64,000 nucleotides of DNA from Rhizobium sp. LC145. Lineage in GTDB: Bacteria > Pseudomonadota > Alphaproteobacteria > Rhizobiales > Rhizobiaceae. Below the pieces are notes generated by a model. That model was not told the DNA's origin and made no database searches. It saw only the letters and a list, made by a program, of their open reading frames with translations. The stretch covers positions 124,001 to 188,000 of the forward strand of contig NZ_LBHV01000005.1 of the NCBI RefSeq assembly GCF_001005825.1, given 5' to 3'. Position 1 is the stretch's first letter; every line of letters starts with the position of its first letter. The translations under genes were made by a program, and so were the position numbers. Below are positions 1 through 11,617 of the stretch, piece after piece.

Positions 1-245
1 AGCTCTCGCTGGCGCTCCGGCCGGAAGCAGGCTCGATCGCTGCGAATGCCAAGGGCGATACGGCGCTTGCCGGCGAAGTCGTGTCCTCTCATTTTCTGGG
101 CTCGGTCATCCGCACGAAGATCGACATCGGCGGCAACCAGGTTTCCTTCGACATGTTCAACTCGCCGGATGCCATAATACCTGCTCCGGGCGAGAAGGTG
201 ACGCTGCGTTTTGCTGCAGGCGACCTTCTCGTCGTCGAGGACTAA
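1..245 (+). CDS. ABC transporter ATP-binding protein, C-terminal part (TOBE domain)
   Basis: The reading frame is open from the window edge and stops with TAA at 243-245, giving about 80 residues. The segment starts in a LALRPE motif, typical of the linker after the ATPase domain in sugar and polyamine importers (MalK/PotA type), followed by a small beta-rich region (roughly residues 20-80) that looks like a TOBE domain. The N-terminal Walker motifs lie outside the window, so the substrate cannot be inferred. It is convergent with metH, whose stop is about 30 bases downstream. Confidence 0.7.
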   Translation, partial: LSLALRPEAGSIAANAKGDTALAGEVVSSHFLGSVIRTKIDIGGNQVSFDMFNSPDAIIPAPGEKVTLRFAAGDLLVVED

Positions 246-275
246 TCCCCGGTTCAGGCTTGCGACGCAGCGTTG

Positions 276-4046
<3,771 letters not shown>

Positions 4047-4085
4047 GGCGCTTCTCCTGCATTAAACCATTGGCGCCTATAACCG

Positions 4086-4103
4086 CATAAAGATATCTTT
4101 ATG
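4086..4103. promoter_or_regulatory. Perfect 18-base palindrome, putative SahR/ArsR-type operator of metH
   Basis: CATAAAGATATCTTTATG reads identically on both strands and lies 40 bases upstream of the metH start. Its shape, with an ATAAAGATATCTTTAT core, matches my recollection of the operators assigned by comparative genomics to SahR-like ArsR regulators of methionine-cycle genes in alphaproteobacteria. The regulator gene is not in this window. The site could also serve the divergent gene at 4216, but it lies closer to metH. Confidence 0.65.
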
Positions 4104-4215
4104 TCAATAATCGGAAGACGACGCTTTTGAACCATAGTTTGCCGGTGACAGCGAAACGGCCGAAGGCTATAGCCGTTCCTATCGATTGCCCACCCCTTTT
4201 GATTCCGGAGAAATC

Positions 4216-5472
4216 ATGAGCCAGTCAGGTCAATTGTCGAAGCCGTGGAATGAACTTCCCTATCATCGCCGCTGGCTCCTCGATCAGGCCGACGGCCTTT
4301 TTGATTTCTTTCAATATCGGGCAATGAACCCGAAGGGCGGCTTCTACGATCTCGATGACGAAGGACGGCCGCTTGCCGTGGCCAATCCCGTCCGCGGCAT
4401 CCATGCCTCGGCACGCATGGTGCATTGCTATTCGATCGCCTATCTGCTCGGCCGGCCCGGCTCCGGCGATCTCATCGATCATGGCATGAGCTACATCTGG
4501 AGCCGTCACCGCGATAACGCGCACGGCGGTTATCACTGGTCGCTGAACGACGACGGACCGGCCGACGGCAGCAAACAGGGTTACGGCCATGCCTTCGTGC
4601 TGCTTGCCGCCTCTTCCGCCAAGGTGATCGGCCACCCGCTCGCCGATCGCATGCTCGCCGACATCACCGAAATCCTCGAAACCAGATTCTGGGAAAAGCG
4701 GCATGGCGCGATCGCGGAAGAGTTCCAGGCCGACTGGTCGCCGATCGACGGTGGCAGCTATCGCGGCCAGAATTCCAACATGCACCTGACCGAAGCGCTG
4801 ATGGCGGCCTTCGAAGTCACCGGCGAGAGACATTATCTCGACAAGGCGGAAAGCATCGCCGACCTCGTCATCCGCCGCTTAGCCGGCAGCGTCGGTTTCC
4901 GCGTCGCCGAGCATTTCGATACGGAGTGGCGGATCAATAAGGACTATTACCACCGCGACGAGATGTTCCGCCCCGCCGGTACGACGCCCGGACACTGGCT
5001 GGAATGGGCGCGTCTCGTGTTGCAGCTCTGGGCGCTCGGCGACAGGCGGCACTCCTGGATGCCGGATGCGGCGAAGAATCTTTTCGTCCAGTCCATGTCA
5101 CTGGGCTGGGACAAGGAGAAGGGCGGCTTTTTCTATACGCTCGACTGGCAGGACAAGCCGGCCAAGACCAACAAGCTCTGGTGGCCGATGTGCGAAGGCG
5201 CGGCCGCGGCCCATTTCGTCAACCAGCACCTGCCGGCCGACGACTTCTACGAAGACAGCTACCGGCTGATCTGGAGCACGATTGCCAACCGCTTCATCGA
5301 TCACAAGAACGGCGGCTGGCATGAGGAGCTGACGGAAGACCTCGTTCCCGCCCACACGCTGTTTCCGGGCAAGGGCGATATCTATCATGCGCTCCAGGCC
5401 TGCCTGATACCGCTCTACCCGGCGACCGGCAGCCTGACCCGAGTCATTGCGGAAGCCGGAGGGCGCATCTAG
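4216..5472 (+). CDS. AGE-family sugar epimerase/isomerase (mannose-isomerase-like)
   Basis: This 418-residue cytoplasmic protein resembles the N-acylglucosamine 2-epimerase superfamily, (alpha/alpha)6-barrel enzymes that interconvert aldoses and ketoses. Visible family signatures are the GGYHWSL segment near residue 105 and the QNSNMHLTEAL segment near residue 190; the latter corresponds to the conserved NMH loop with a catalytic-site histidine. Later histidines (GGWHEEL, HTLFPGKGD) complete the usual pocket. The ATG at 4216 was chosen over an upstream TTG (4186) because GGAG lies five bases before it. The length is typical for rhizobial mannose isomerases. The substrate is uncertain: mannose, glucosamine derivatives or another hexose. 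It is divergent from metH. Confidence 0.8.
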   Translation: MSQSGQLSKPWNELPYHRRWLLDQADGLFDFFQYRAMNPKGGFYDLDDEGRPLAVANPVRGIHASARMVHCYSIAYLLGRPGSGDLIDHGMSYIWSRHRDNAHGGYHWSLNDDGPADGSKQGYGHAFVLLAASSAKVIGHPLADRMLADITEILETRFWEKRHGAIAEEFQADWSPIDGGSYRGQNSNMHLTEALMAAFEVTGERHYLDKAESIADLVIRRLAGSVGFRVAEHFDTEWRINKDYYHRDEMFRPAGTTPGHWLEWARLVLQLWALGDRRHSWMPDAAKNLFVQSMSLGWDKEKGGFFYTLDWQDKPAKTNKLWWPMCEGAAAAHFVNQHLPADDFYEDSYRLIWSTIANRFIDHKNGGWHEELTEDLVPAHTLFPGKGDIYHALQACLIPLYPATGSLTRVIAEAGGRI

Positions 5473-5486
5473 AGCAAAGGAGCCAT

Positions 5487-6062
5487 TTGAGCGTCCTTCG
5501 CTCGAACGGGAACTATCCTCCGGCAGCGGCATTCTCCGGTCGTCACGAAACTGGAACGACCGGATCGTTGCCTGCCATGCTCAACAGCCTCGCAGAGGAA
5601 TTCTCCCATCAGGCTCCCGTCGCGATCGAGATCCTCTTCGCGCGCATTCTCGGCTCCATCATCCTCTGCGGCCTGATAGGTCTGGAGAGGGAGAGCGTCA
5701 AAAATCCTGCCGGCCTGCGCACCAACATGCTGATAGGGCTCGCCTCTACCGTCTTCACCCTGGTTGGCCTGCAGGTCATGCACGAGTTCGGAAACAGGCC
5801 CGATACCGTGCAGATCGATCCCATCCGCCTCGTGGAAGCCGTTACCGCTGGCATCGCCTTCCTCGCAGCCGGCGTCATTATCTATACACGCCAAGACGTC
5901 AAAGGGCTGACCACCGGCGCCAGCATGTGGCTATCCGGCGCCATCGGGCTCTGCGCGGGGCTCGGCATGTGGCTGGTGGCCGTGGTCGCCACGGGAGCCG
6001 GCATCATCATTCTCTGGCTCCTGCGCAAGACGGAGGTGGCTGTCGGCATGAAGGATAAGTAG
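5487..6062 (+). CDS. MgtC/SapB family inner-membrane protein
   Basis: This 191-residue protein has several hydrophobic helices and the family signature LCGLIGLERE followed by LRTNMLIGLAS, as in MgtC/SapB proteins. Members of this family are linked to magnesium limitation, membrane potential and intracellular survival, and they act in the inner membrane. The TTG at 5487 is favoured because AAAGGAG lies just upstream. An internal ATG at 5577 would remove about 30 non-hydrophobic residues and is the alternative start. It follows the sugar isomerase gene by 14 bases on the same strand, so co-transcription is likely, but no functional link is evident. It lacks a long C-terminal ACT-like domain, as in short MgtC homologues. 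Confidence 0.82.
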   Translation: MSVLRSNGNYPPAAAFSGRHETGTTGSLPAMLNSLAEEFSHQAPVAIEILFARILGSIILCGLIGLERESVKNPAGLRTNMLIGLASTVFTLVGLQVMHEFGNRPDTVQIDPIRLVEAVTAGIAFLAAGVIIYTRQDVKGLTTGASMWLSGAIGLCAGLGMWLVAVVATGAGIIILWLLRKTEVAVGMKDK

Positions 6063-6203
6063 GCCGCCGCAATGCCCGCATTTTGAGCGCTCGGAATTTC
6101 GCTGGAAAGCACGAGCGGAAAACCGCACCCGAACCCTTGTCTAGTCTCTCGAACCTGCGATAGAACCGCGCCATCCGACCTCGATCCCCGACGGAGACTT
6201 CTC

Positions 6204-7124
6204 TTGACCCGACCCGCCTATGCCGCTGTCGATTGGGGCACAAGCAGCTTTCGCCTGTGGCTGATGGATTCGCAGAACCAGGTGCTTGCCGAAAGGCGAA
6301 GCGGCGAAGGCATGACGACCGCCGCCAAGGCCGGCTTTTCGACCATTCTTTCCAGCCATCTCGACGCCCTGGCCGCACCTGCTGATCTGCCGGTGATCGT
6401 CTGCGGCATGGCCGGTGCCCGTCAGGGCTGGATCGAAGCCGGTTATGTCGATGTGCCCGCTTCCCTGCCGGCTGTGCTGGAAGGTGCCGTCCCGGTTCCG
6501 GGCGAAAGCCGCGACATCCGCATCCTGCCGGGTCTTGCGCAGCGCGCAGCCGATAGGCCTGATGTGATGCGCGGCGAGGAGACCCAGCTTCTCGGCGCGC
6601 TCGACCCTCGCGCGATCGGCCAGCAGGTGGTCTGCATGCCGGGCACCCACTCCAAATGGGTTCACCTTTCGGGCGAGACGGTGACCAGCTTCGCGACCTA
6701 TATGACCGGCGAACTGTTCGACGTCATCTCGAAGCATTCGGTGCTCACCCATTCGGTCGACGGTGCGGAAAGCTTCGACGGCGACAACCCCGTTTTCGGG
6801 GAAGCTGTGCGGGCCGCCTTCCGCTTTCCCCAGCAGGTCACCAATTTCCTCTTCACCGTGCGCTCCGGCATGCTGCTGCATGGGCTTTCGCCCACCGATG
6901 CCGCCGCCCGCCTCTCCGGCACGCTGATCGGCACGGAAATCGCCGGGGGGCTCACGGCCCTTGCCACCATTCCGGCGATCCGGCTCGTGGCCTCCGGGCG
7001 GCTGGGCGGCCTTTACGAAGGCGCGTTCCGCGCGCTCTCCCTTGCCCATGAAACGATTGACGCCGACGAGGCGGTGCGCCGCGGCCTTGCCGCAGCCGCA
7101 CAGAAACTCCTGCTCGCACAATGA
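6204..7124 (+). CDS. dgoK: 2-dehydro-3-deoxygalactonokinase
   Basis: DgoK phosphorylates 2-keto-3-deoxy-D-galactonate to the 6-phosphate in the De Ley-Doudoroff galactonate pathway. The 306-residue protein begins with the ASKHA-like phosphate loop DWGTSSFRLW and carries the family segments CGMAGARQGW and MPGTHSKW. The start is a TTG preceded by GGAG. The stop lies 13 bases before dgoA, so the two form a tight operon that continues into the aminoglycoside kinase gene. Length and motifs are those of ordinary DgoK proteins. Confidence 0.93.
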   Translation: MTRPAYAAVDWGTSSFRLWLMDSQNQVLAERRSGEGMTTAAKAGFSTILSSHLDALAAPADLPVIVCGMAGARQGWIEAGYVDVPASLPAVLEGAVPVPGESRDIRILPGLAQRAADRPDVMRGEETQLLGALDPRAIGQQVVCMPGTHSKWVHLSGETVTSFATYMTGELFDVISKHSVLTHSVDGAESFDGDNPVFGEAVRAAFRFPQQVTNFLFTVRSGMLLHGLSPTDAAARLSGTLIGTEIAGGLTALATIPAIRLVASGRLGGLYEGAFRALSLAHETIDADEAVRRGLAAAAQKLLLAQ

Positions 7125-7137
7125 TGAGGACCGGCAG

Positions 7138-7767
7138 ATGACCCGCATTCCCTTTCCCGAGATGAAATATCCGCTGGTCGCCATCCTGCGCGGATTGAAG
7201 CCGGAAGAAACCGAGGCCGTCGTCGGCGGGCTGATCGAGACCGGCTTCACGGCAATCGAAATCCCGCTGAACTCGCCGGAGCCGTTCAAGTCGATCGAGA
7301 TCGCCGCGAAGCTTGCGCCTGCAGATTGCCTGATCGGCGCCGGCACGGTGCTGACCGTGGAAGACGTTGCAAGCCTCGATGCGGCCGGCGGCAAGCTGAT
7401 GGTGAGCCCGAACGTGGAGCCGGATGTCATCCGCACCGCCGCCGCCAAGGGCATGGTGACCCTTCCCGGCGTCTTCACCCCCACCGAAGCGCTCGCCGCG
7501 GCGAAAGCCGGCGCGACAGGACTCAAATTCTTCCCCGCAAGCGTGCTCGGTCCTTCCGGCATCACCGCGATCCGGGCAGTCCTGCCGAAGGATCTGGTGA
7601 TCGCCGCAGTCGGCGGCGTCTCGGACGAGAATTTTTCCGACTACATCAAGGCCGGCATCAGCGCCTTTGGCCTCGGCTCCAGCCTTTACAAGCCGGGCAT
7701 GAGCGCCGAAGAGGTCGTCAAACGGGCGAAAGCGACGCTCGCCGCCTATGACGCGGCGGTTGCCTGA
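7138..7767 (+). CDS. dgoA: 2-dehydro-3-deoxy-6-phosphogalactonate aldolase
   Basis: This 209-residue class I aldolase of the KDPG/KDPGal family cleaves KDPGal to pyruvate and glyceraldehyde 3-phosphate. The Schiff-base lysine sits in the GLKFFPAS motif (about residue 127). The catalytic glutamate is expected near FTAIEIPLNSP, and the phosphate loop is near GGVSDENF. The ATG at 7138 follows a GAGGA element. It is the second gene of the operon, directly after dgoK, and its 3' end lies ten bases before the start chosen for the next gene. The pairing with a kinase and a galactonate-dehydratase-like enzyme favours KDPGal over KDPG as the substrate. Confidence 0.93.
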   Translation: MTRIPFPEMKYPLVAILRGLKPEETEAVVGGLIETGFTAIEIPLNSPEPFKSIEIAAKLAPADCLIGAGTVLTVEDVASLDAAGGKLMVSPNVEPDVIRTAAAKGMVTLPGVFTPTEALAAAKAGATGLKFFPASVLGPSGITAIRAVLPKDLVIAAVGGVSDENFSDYIKAGISAFGLGSSLYKPGMSAEEVVKRAKATLAAYDAAVA

Positions 7768-7777
7768 AGCCACCGCC

Positions 7778-8572
7778 ATGAGCGCGCTCCCGGATGAAAT
7801 CGAGCTGCCCGCTAATCTCCAAGCGCGCCTTGCCGGCTATGACTGGCAGCAGAATATGCTCGGCCGGTCTTCGGCAAGCGTGTTTCGGCTGGAGGCGGCG
7901 GATCGCCCTACCCTCTTCCTGAAGCATGAACCGGCCGGCCCGTTCACCGAACTTCCGGATGAAGCCCTGCGGCTGCGATGGCTTGCGGCGCAGGGCATTC
8001 CTTGTGCCGCCGTTGTGGCCGAAGCCCAGGATGCGGAGCGCAACTGGCTGCTTCTGACCGCGGTCGAAGGTGAGGACCTTGCATCCGCAGACGGAATATC
8101 CGCCGCAGATCGCGTCACGTTCCTGGCGGATGCGCTCCGAAGGCTGCACAGCCTCGATATCGCCACCTGCCCTTTCGATCACCGGTTGGAAAACCGCCTG
8201 CCGCACGTCCGCGCACGCATGCAGGCAGGTGTTGTCGATGAAAGCGATTTCGATGACGAACGGATTGGCCGCTCCTCCGAGGAGCTCTACCGCGAGCTGG
8301 AAACGCTGAAACCGGCGAACGAAGACCTCGTGGTTACCCACGGCGACGCCTGCCTGCCGAATATCATGGCCGACCCGCGGGGCTTCACCGGCTTTATCGA
8401 TTGCGCCCGGCTGGGATTGGCGGATCGGCATCAGGACATCGCGCTTTCCTGCAGGAGCATCCGCTACAATCTCGGGCAGGAGTGGGTGCAGCCTTTCCTC
8501 GATCTCTACGGTCTGCCGAGTCCCGACCCTGCCAAGCTTTCCTATTATCGTTTGCTCGACGAATTTTTCTGA
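7778..8572 (+). CDS. APH(3')-II-like aminoglycoside 3'-phosphotransferase
   Basis: From the ATG at 7778 the protein is 264 residues, the same length as the transposon-borne neomycin kinase NptII, and it can be aligned by eye along its whole length. The nucleotide-site lysine is K49. The Brenner motif HGDACLPN holds the catalytic D190 and the metal ligand N195, FIDCARLG holds D208, and the C-terminus YRLLDEFF is the NptII ending. One motif position differs (Ala for Gly after DC). An upstream ATG at 7748 inside dgoA is less likely. The kinase is expected to phosphorylate kanamycin/neomycin-type drugs in the cytoplasm. It sits in a sugar-acid operon without transposon sequences, so it looks chromosomal, and its natural substrate may differ. 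Confidence 0.88.
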   Translation: MSALPDEIELPANLQARLAGYDWQQNMLGRSSASVFRLEAADRPTLFLKHEPAGPFTELPDEALRLRWLAAQGIPCAAVVAEAQDAERNWLLLTAVEGEDLASADGISAADRVTFLADALRRLHSLDIATCPFDHRLENRLPHVRARMQAGVVDESDFDDERIGRSSEELYRELETLKPANEDLVVTHGDACLPNIMADPRGFTGFIDCARLGLADRHQDIALSCRSIRYNLGQEWVQPFLDLYGLPSPDPAKLSYYRLLDEFF

Positions 8573-8617
8573 TGCCGCCCGCAAGGCGTGTTGCCAAACG
8601 TAACAACTACGCCTATT

Positions 8618-8636
8618 AAACCTGTACTACAGGTTT
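8618..8636. promoter_or_regulatory. 19-base inverted repeat, probable operator of the adjacent GntR regulator
   Basis: AAACCTGTA-C-TACAGGTTT is a perfect inverted repeat around a single central base. It lies 17 bases before the start of the GntR-family gene and in the only sizeable gap of the galactonate operon. FadR-subfamily GntR dimers typically bind such spaced palindromes. The position suggests autoregulation and control of the downstream dehydratase and transporter genes. Confidence 0.6.
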
Positions 8637-8652
8637 TCAAAAGACGTAGCAC

Positions 8653-9369
8653 ATGGAAAACAGCTCGACACAGCATCTCACCGGTGCCGATTTCGTCGGC
8701 GGCGCGGTCACCGCGATTGCGCGGTTTATCCGAGAGAACGACCTCAAGCCCGGCGACCGCCTGCCCGCCGAGGCGAAGCTGTCGAAGGATCTGCAGGTCT
8801 CCCGAACCGTTATCCGTGAAGCGTTGCGGTCGCTGGCGGCACTGCGGCTTGTCGAACTCGGAGCCGGCAAGCGGCCGACCGTCGCCGAGCTCGACGACGC
8901 CTCCTTCTCCATGACCATCGAGCATGGCGTGGTCACCGACCAGATCGACATCCAGCAGATCTATGACGCACGCCGCACGATCGAGGCGCGCACGGCCGCA
9001 CTTGCCGCGCTGCGGCGCACGGAGGGCGAGGCGCGCGCGATCCTCGGCCACGCGAAGGCCATGGAAGAGAATTTCGGCAATTCCGACGAGGTGATGGAGC
9101 ACGATCTGGCTTTTCATCTTGCCATCGCCAAGGCTTCGAAAAACCCGGTTTTCGCGCTCATCATCGGCGCCTTTCAGGGCGTCACCCGCCAGACATGGCC
9201 GATCGGCTGGAAAAGCCGGGCGAATGACGACGAGCGTCGCGCCATGAACGCTCTCCATCTCGATCTCGCGCAGGCGATTGCCGCGGGAGACCCGCAATCC
9301 GCCGCCGACCTGATGAACAGGCACTTTGACCAAAGTATCAAGGCCCTGCTGAACGCCGGCCTGATTTGA
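8653..9369 (+). CDS. FadR/GntR-family transcriptional regulator (galactonate-responsive candidate)
   Basis: The 238-residue protein has an N-terminal winged helix with the GntR signature (GDRLPAEAKLSKDLQVSRT, residues ~36-54). A C-terminal FCD ligand domain follows, with metal-binding residues visible in the EHDLAFHLAIAKAS and HFDQS segments. Regulators of this type repress sugar-acid catabolic genes and are released by the acid or its keto-deoxy product. It lies between the kinase/aldolase genes and the dehydratase gene, behind its own palindrome. The inducer is inferred from the neighbours (galactonate or a related aldonate). It may play the role DgoR has in enterobacteria. Confidence 0.9.
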   Translation: MENSSTQHLTGADFVGGAVTAIARFIRENDLKPGDRLPAEAKLSKDLQVSRTVIREALRSLAALRLVELGAGKRPTVAELDDASFSMTIEHGVVTDQIDIQQIYDARRTIEARTAALAALRRTEGEARAILGHAKAMEENFGNSDEVMEHDLAFHLAIAKASKNPVFALIIGAFQGVTRQTWPIGWKSRANDDERRAMNALHLDLAQAIAAGDPQSAADLMNRHFDQSIKALLNAGLI

Positions 9370-9388
9370 CCAAACCCAAGGAAACGTC

Positions 9389-10591
9389 ATGAAGATCACC
9401 AAGCTCGAAACGGTGCGCGTCGCCGAGCGAACCAATCTGCTCTGGGTCCTCGTCCATACGGACGAAGGCATTACCGGCCTGGGAGAGACCTTTTTCGGTG
9501 CGGAAACCGTCGAATCCTACATCCATGAATATGTCGCGCCACGCGTGATCGGCCGCGACCCGCTGCAGATCGATCTGCTCGCCAATGAGCTCGTCGGCTA
9601 TATCGGCTTCCGCTCCTCCGGTGCCGAAGTTCGCGGCAATTCCGCCTTCGATATCGCGCTTTGGGATATTTTCGGCAAGGCGACCGGCCAGCCGATCGCT
9701 CAGCTTCTCGGCGGCTTCAGCCGCAAGGAAATCCGCACCTATAACACCTGTGCCGGCACCGAATACATCCAGAAGAACACCGGGCAGACGACGGCGAACT
9801 ACGGGCTGACCGGCGGCACGACCTATGACGACCTGAACGGCTTCCTGCATCGCGCCGATGAACTGGCGGAATCATTGCTGGAGGAAGGCATCACCGCCAT
9901 GAAGATCTGGCCGTTCGATGCGGCGGCCGAAAAGACCCGCGGCCAGTACATCTCCATGCCGGACTTGAAGTTCGCACTCGAACCCTTTGAGAAGATTCGC
10001 AAAGCCGTCGGCGACAAGATGGACATCATGGTGGAATTCCACTCCATGTGGCAGCTCCTGCCTGCGATGCAGATCGCCAAGGCTCTGACGCCCTACCAGA
10101 CCTTCTGGCACGAGGACCCCATCAAGATGGACAGCCTCTCGAGCCTGAAACGCTATGCAGAAGTCTCGTCCGCGCCGATCTCCGCTTCGGAGACGCTTGC
10201 GACCCGCTGGGGATTCCGTGACTACCTGGAGACTGGCGCCGCCGGCATTGTAATGCTCGACATCTCCTGGTGCGGTGGCCTTTCGGAAGCGCGCAAGATC
10301 GCCTCCATGGCAGAGACCTGGCATCTGCCGGTCGCGCCCCATGACTGCACGGGTCCCGTGGTGCTTTGCGCCTCCACGCATCTTTCGCTCAACGCGCCGA
10401 ACGCACTGGTGCAGGAAAGCGTTCGTGCTTTCTATAAGACATGGTATCGCGATCTCGTCACCGCTCTTCCCGAAGTGAAGAACGGCATGATAACCGTGCC
10501 GCCGGGTCCCGGTCTCGGCATGGAACTCAATCCGGAACTCGAACGCGCCTTCACCGTCAGCCGGCGCATGTCGGACGCATCCGACATCTGA
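9389..10591 (+). CDS. Enolase-superfamily sugar-acid dehydratase, D-galactonate dehydratase-like
   Basis: This 400-residue protein has the mandelate racemase/muconate lactonizing fold. The metal-binding glutamates are E216 (VEFHSMW), E242 (HEDP) and E268 (SASET). The proton-transfer residues appear to be H218 and the D291/H318 pair (APHDC). DgoD uses the same arrangement: an acidic residue-x-His, two further carboxylates and a distal His. K172 lies in KIW rather than a KxK motif, which argues against a racemase. Together with dgoK and dgoA it would complete aldonate to pyruvate plus glyceraldehyde 3-phosphate. It starts 19 bases after the GntR gene. Exact substrate specificity cannot be read from the sequence. 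Confidence 0.85.
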   Translation: MKITKLETVRVAERTNLLWVLVHTDEGITGLGETFFGAETVESYIHEYVAPRVIGRDPLQIDLLANELVGYIGFRSSGAEVRGNSAFDIALWDIFGKATGQPIAQLLGGFSRKEIRTYNTCAGTEYIQKNTGQTTANYGLTGGTTYDDLNGFLHRADELAESLLEEGITAMKIWPFDAAAEKTRGQYISMPDLKFALEPFEKIRKAVGDKMDIMVEFHSMWQLLPAMQIAKALTPYQTFWHEDPIKMDSLSSLKRYAEVSSAPISASETLATRWGFRDYLETGAAGIVMLDISWCGGLSEARKIASMAETWHLPVAPHDCTGPVVLCASTHLSLNAPNALVQESVRAFYKTWYRDLVTALPEVKNGMITVPPGPGLGMELNPELERAFTVSRRMSDASDI

Positions 10592-10614
10592 ATTATACTG
10601 CAAGGGAGGAATAA

Positions 10615-11535
10615 TTGACGACAACGACGACAACCGCGGCGGAGCGAAAAATCTCCGCCGCCACCGGTCCTTTGCTGATGCTGCTCGGCATGGTGATGTT
10701 CGCGCTGAACGATGCCATGGGCAAATGGCTCGTCTCGTCCTACGGGCTGGGCCAGGTCGTATTCCTGCGCAGTCTCGCGGCGCTCGCGATCCTGATCCCG
10801 ATGGTCTGGATGGCGGGCGTGGCGAGCCTCACGAAGGTGGAGCGGCCGAAAATGCAGTTCGCCCGTGTGGTCTTCTCCACGGCCGAGGTCTTCTGCTTCT
10901 ATTATGCCGTCATCTACCTGCCGCTCGCAGATGTCATGACCTATTGGCTCGCAGCGCCGATCTATGTAGCGGCAGTCTCGCCTTTCCTGCTCGGCGAGCA
11001 GGTCGGATGGCGGCGCTGGACCGCCATCGCCATCGGCTTCGTCGGCGTCATCATCGCGCTGGAACCGTCGAGCGCGATGTTCACCATGCCGGCGGTGATC
11101 TCCATCATCGGCAGTGCGGCTTTCGCATTCATGCTGATCACCGGGCGCTTCCTGCGCGGCACGCCGGACAGCACCCTGGTCTTTTTCCAGGTCGTAGGCG
11201 CCGGGCTGGCGGGACTGGCCTTCGTTCCGTTCGATTGGGCGCCGATCGCCTCAAGCCGCGACCTGCTGCTGCTAGGCCTGCTCGGCATCGTCGCGATGTC
11301 GGCGCATATGCTGGTCAACCGGGCGCTCAAGATGTCGGACGCGGCAACCGTCGCGCCGCTTCAGTATACGCTGCTCCTCTGGGCGGTGGTTTTCGGCTGG
11401 CTCTTCTTCGGCGACGTGCCGCGCCTCGGCATGATGATCGGCGCCGCGCTCATCATCGCCTCCGGCCTCTTCATCTTCGTGCGCGAGCAGACGCTCAAGA
11501 AGAAGGAAAAGGTCCTGCCTGCCGTTCCCGAGTGA
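10615..11535 (+). CDS. DMT superfamily (EamA) transporter
   Basis: The 306-residue protein has about ten hydrophobic helices in two EamA-type halves and a basic C-terminal tail (LKKKEK). It starts at a TTG preceded by a strong GGGAGGA. It is the last gene of the galactonate operon, 23 bases after the dehydratase, so it may import or export a sugar acid or pathway intermediate. EamA proteins are very diverse and the substrate is inferred only from position. A bidirectional terminator follows the stop. Confidence 0.85.
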   Translation: MTTTTTTAAERKISAATGPLLMLLGMVMFALNDAMGKWLVSSYGLGQVVFLRSLAALAILIPMVWMAGVASLTKVERPKMQFARVVFSTAEVFCFYYAVIYLPLADVMTYWLAAPIYVAAVSPFLLGEQVGWRRWTAIAIGFVGVIIALEPSSAMFTMPAVISIIGSAAFAFMLITGRFLRGTPDSTLVFFQVVGAGLAGLAFVPFDWAPIASSRDLLLLGLLGIVAMSAHMLVNRALKMSDAATVAPLQYTLLLWAVVFGWLFFGDVPRLGMMIGAALIIASGLFIFVREQTLKKKEKVLPAVPE

Positions 11536-11548
11536 CAAACGAAAAGAA

Positions 11549-11614
11549 CCCGCGGCCGAACAAGCCGCGGGCTCTCTGATGCAAAAAAGGCCGTGCCCTT
11601 GGGCACGGCCTTTT
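11549..11614. terminator. Double hairpin, bidirectional terminator between convergent operons
   Basis: Two hairpins lie between the DMT transporter stop and the dctP stop. The first pairs CCCGCGGC (11549-11556) with GCCGCGGG (11564-11571). The second pairs 11585-11598 (AAAAGGCCGTGCCC) with 11601-11614 and ends in a T-run on the plus strand and an A-run that is a T-run on the minus strand. This is the expected form of a rho-independent terminator serving both directions. Confidence 0.85.
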
Positions 11615-11617
11615 CCG

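Noticed and set aside
4047..4185. Possible SAM or cobalamin riboswitch upstream of metH
   Set aside because: No conserved riboswitch core is visible in 140 bases, and the main signal is a protein-operator-like palindrome.
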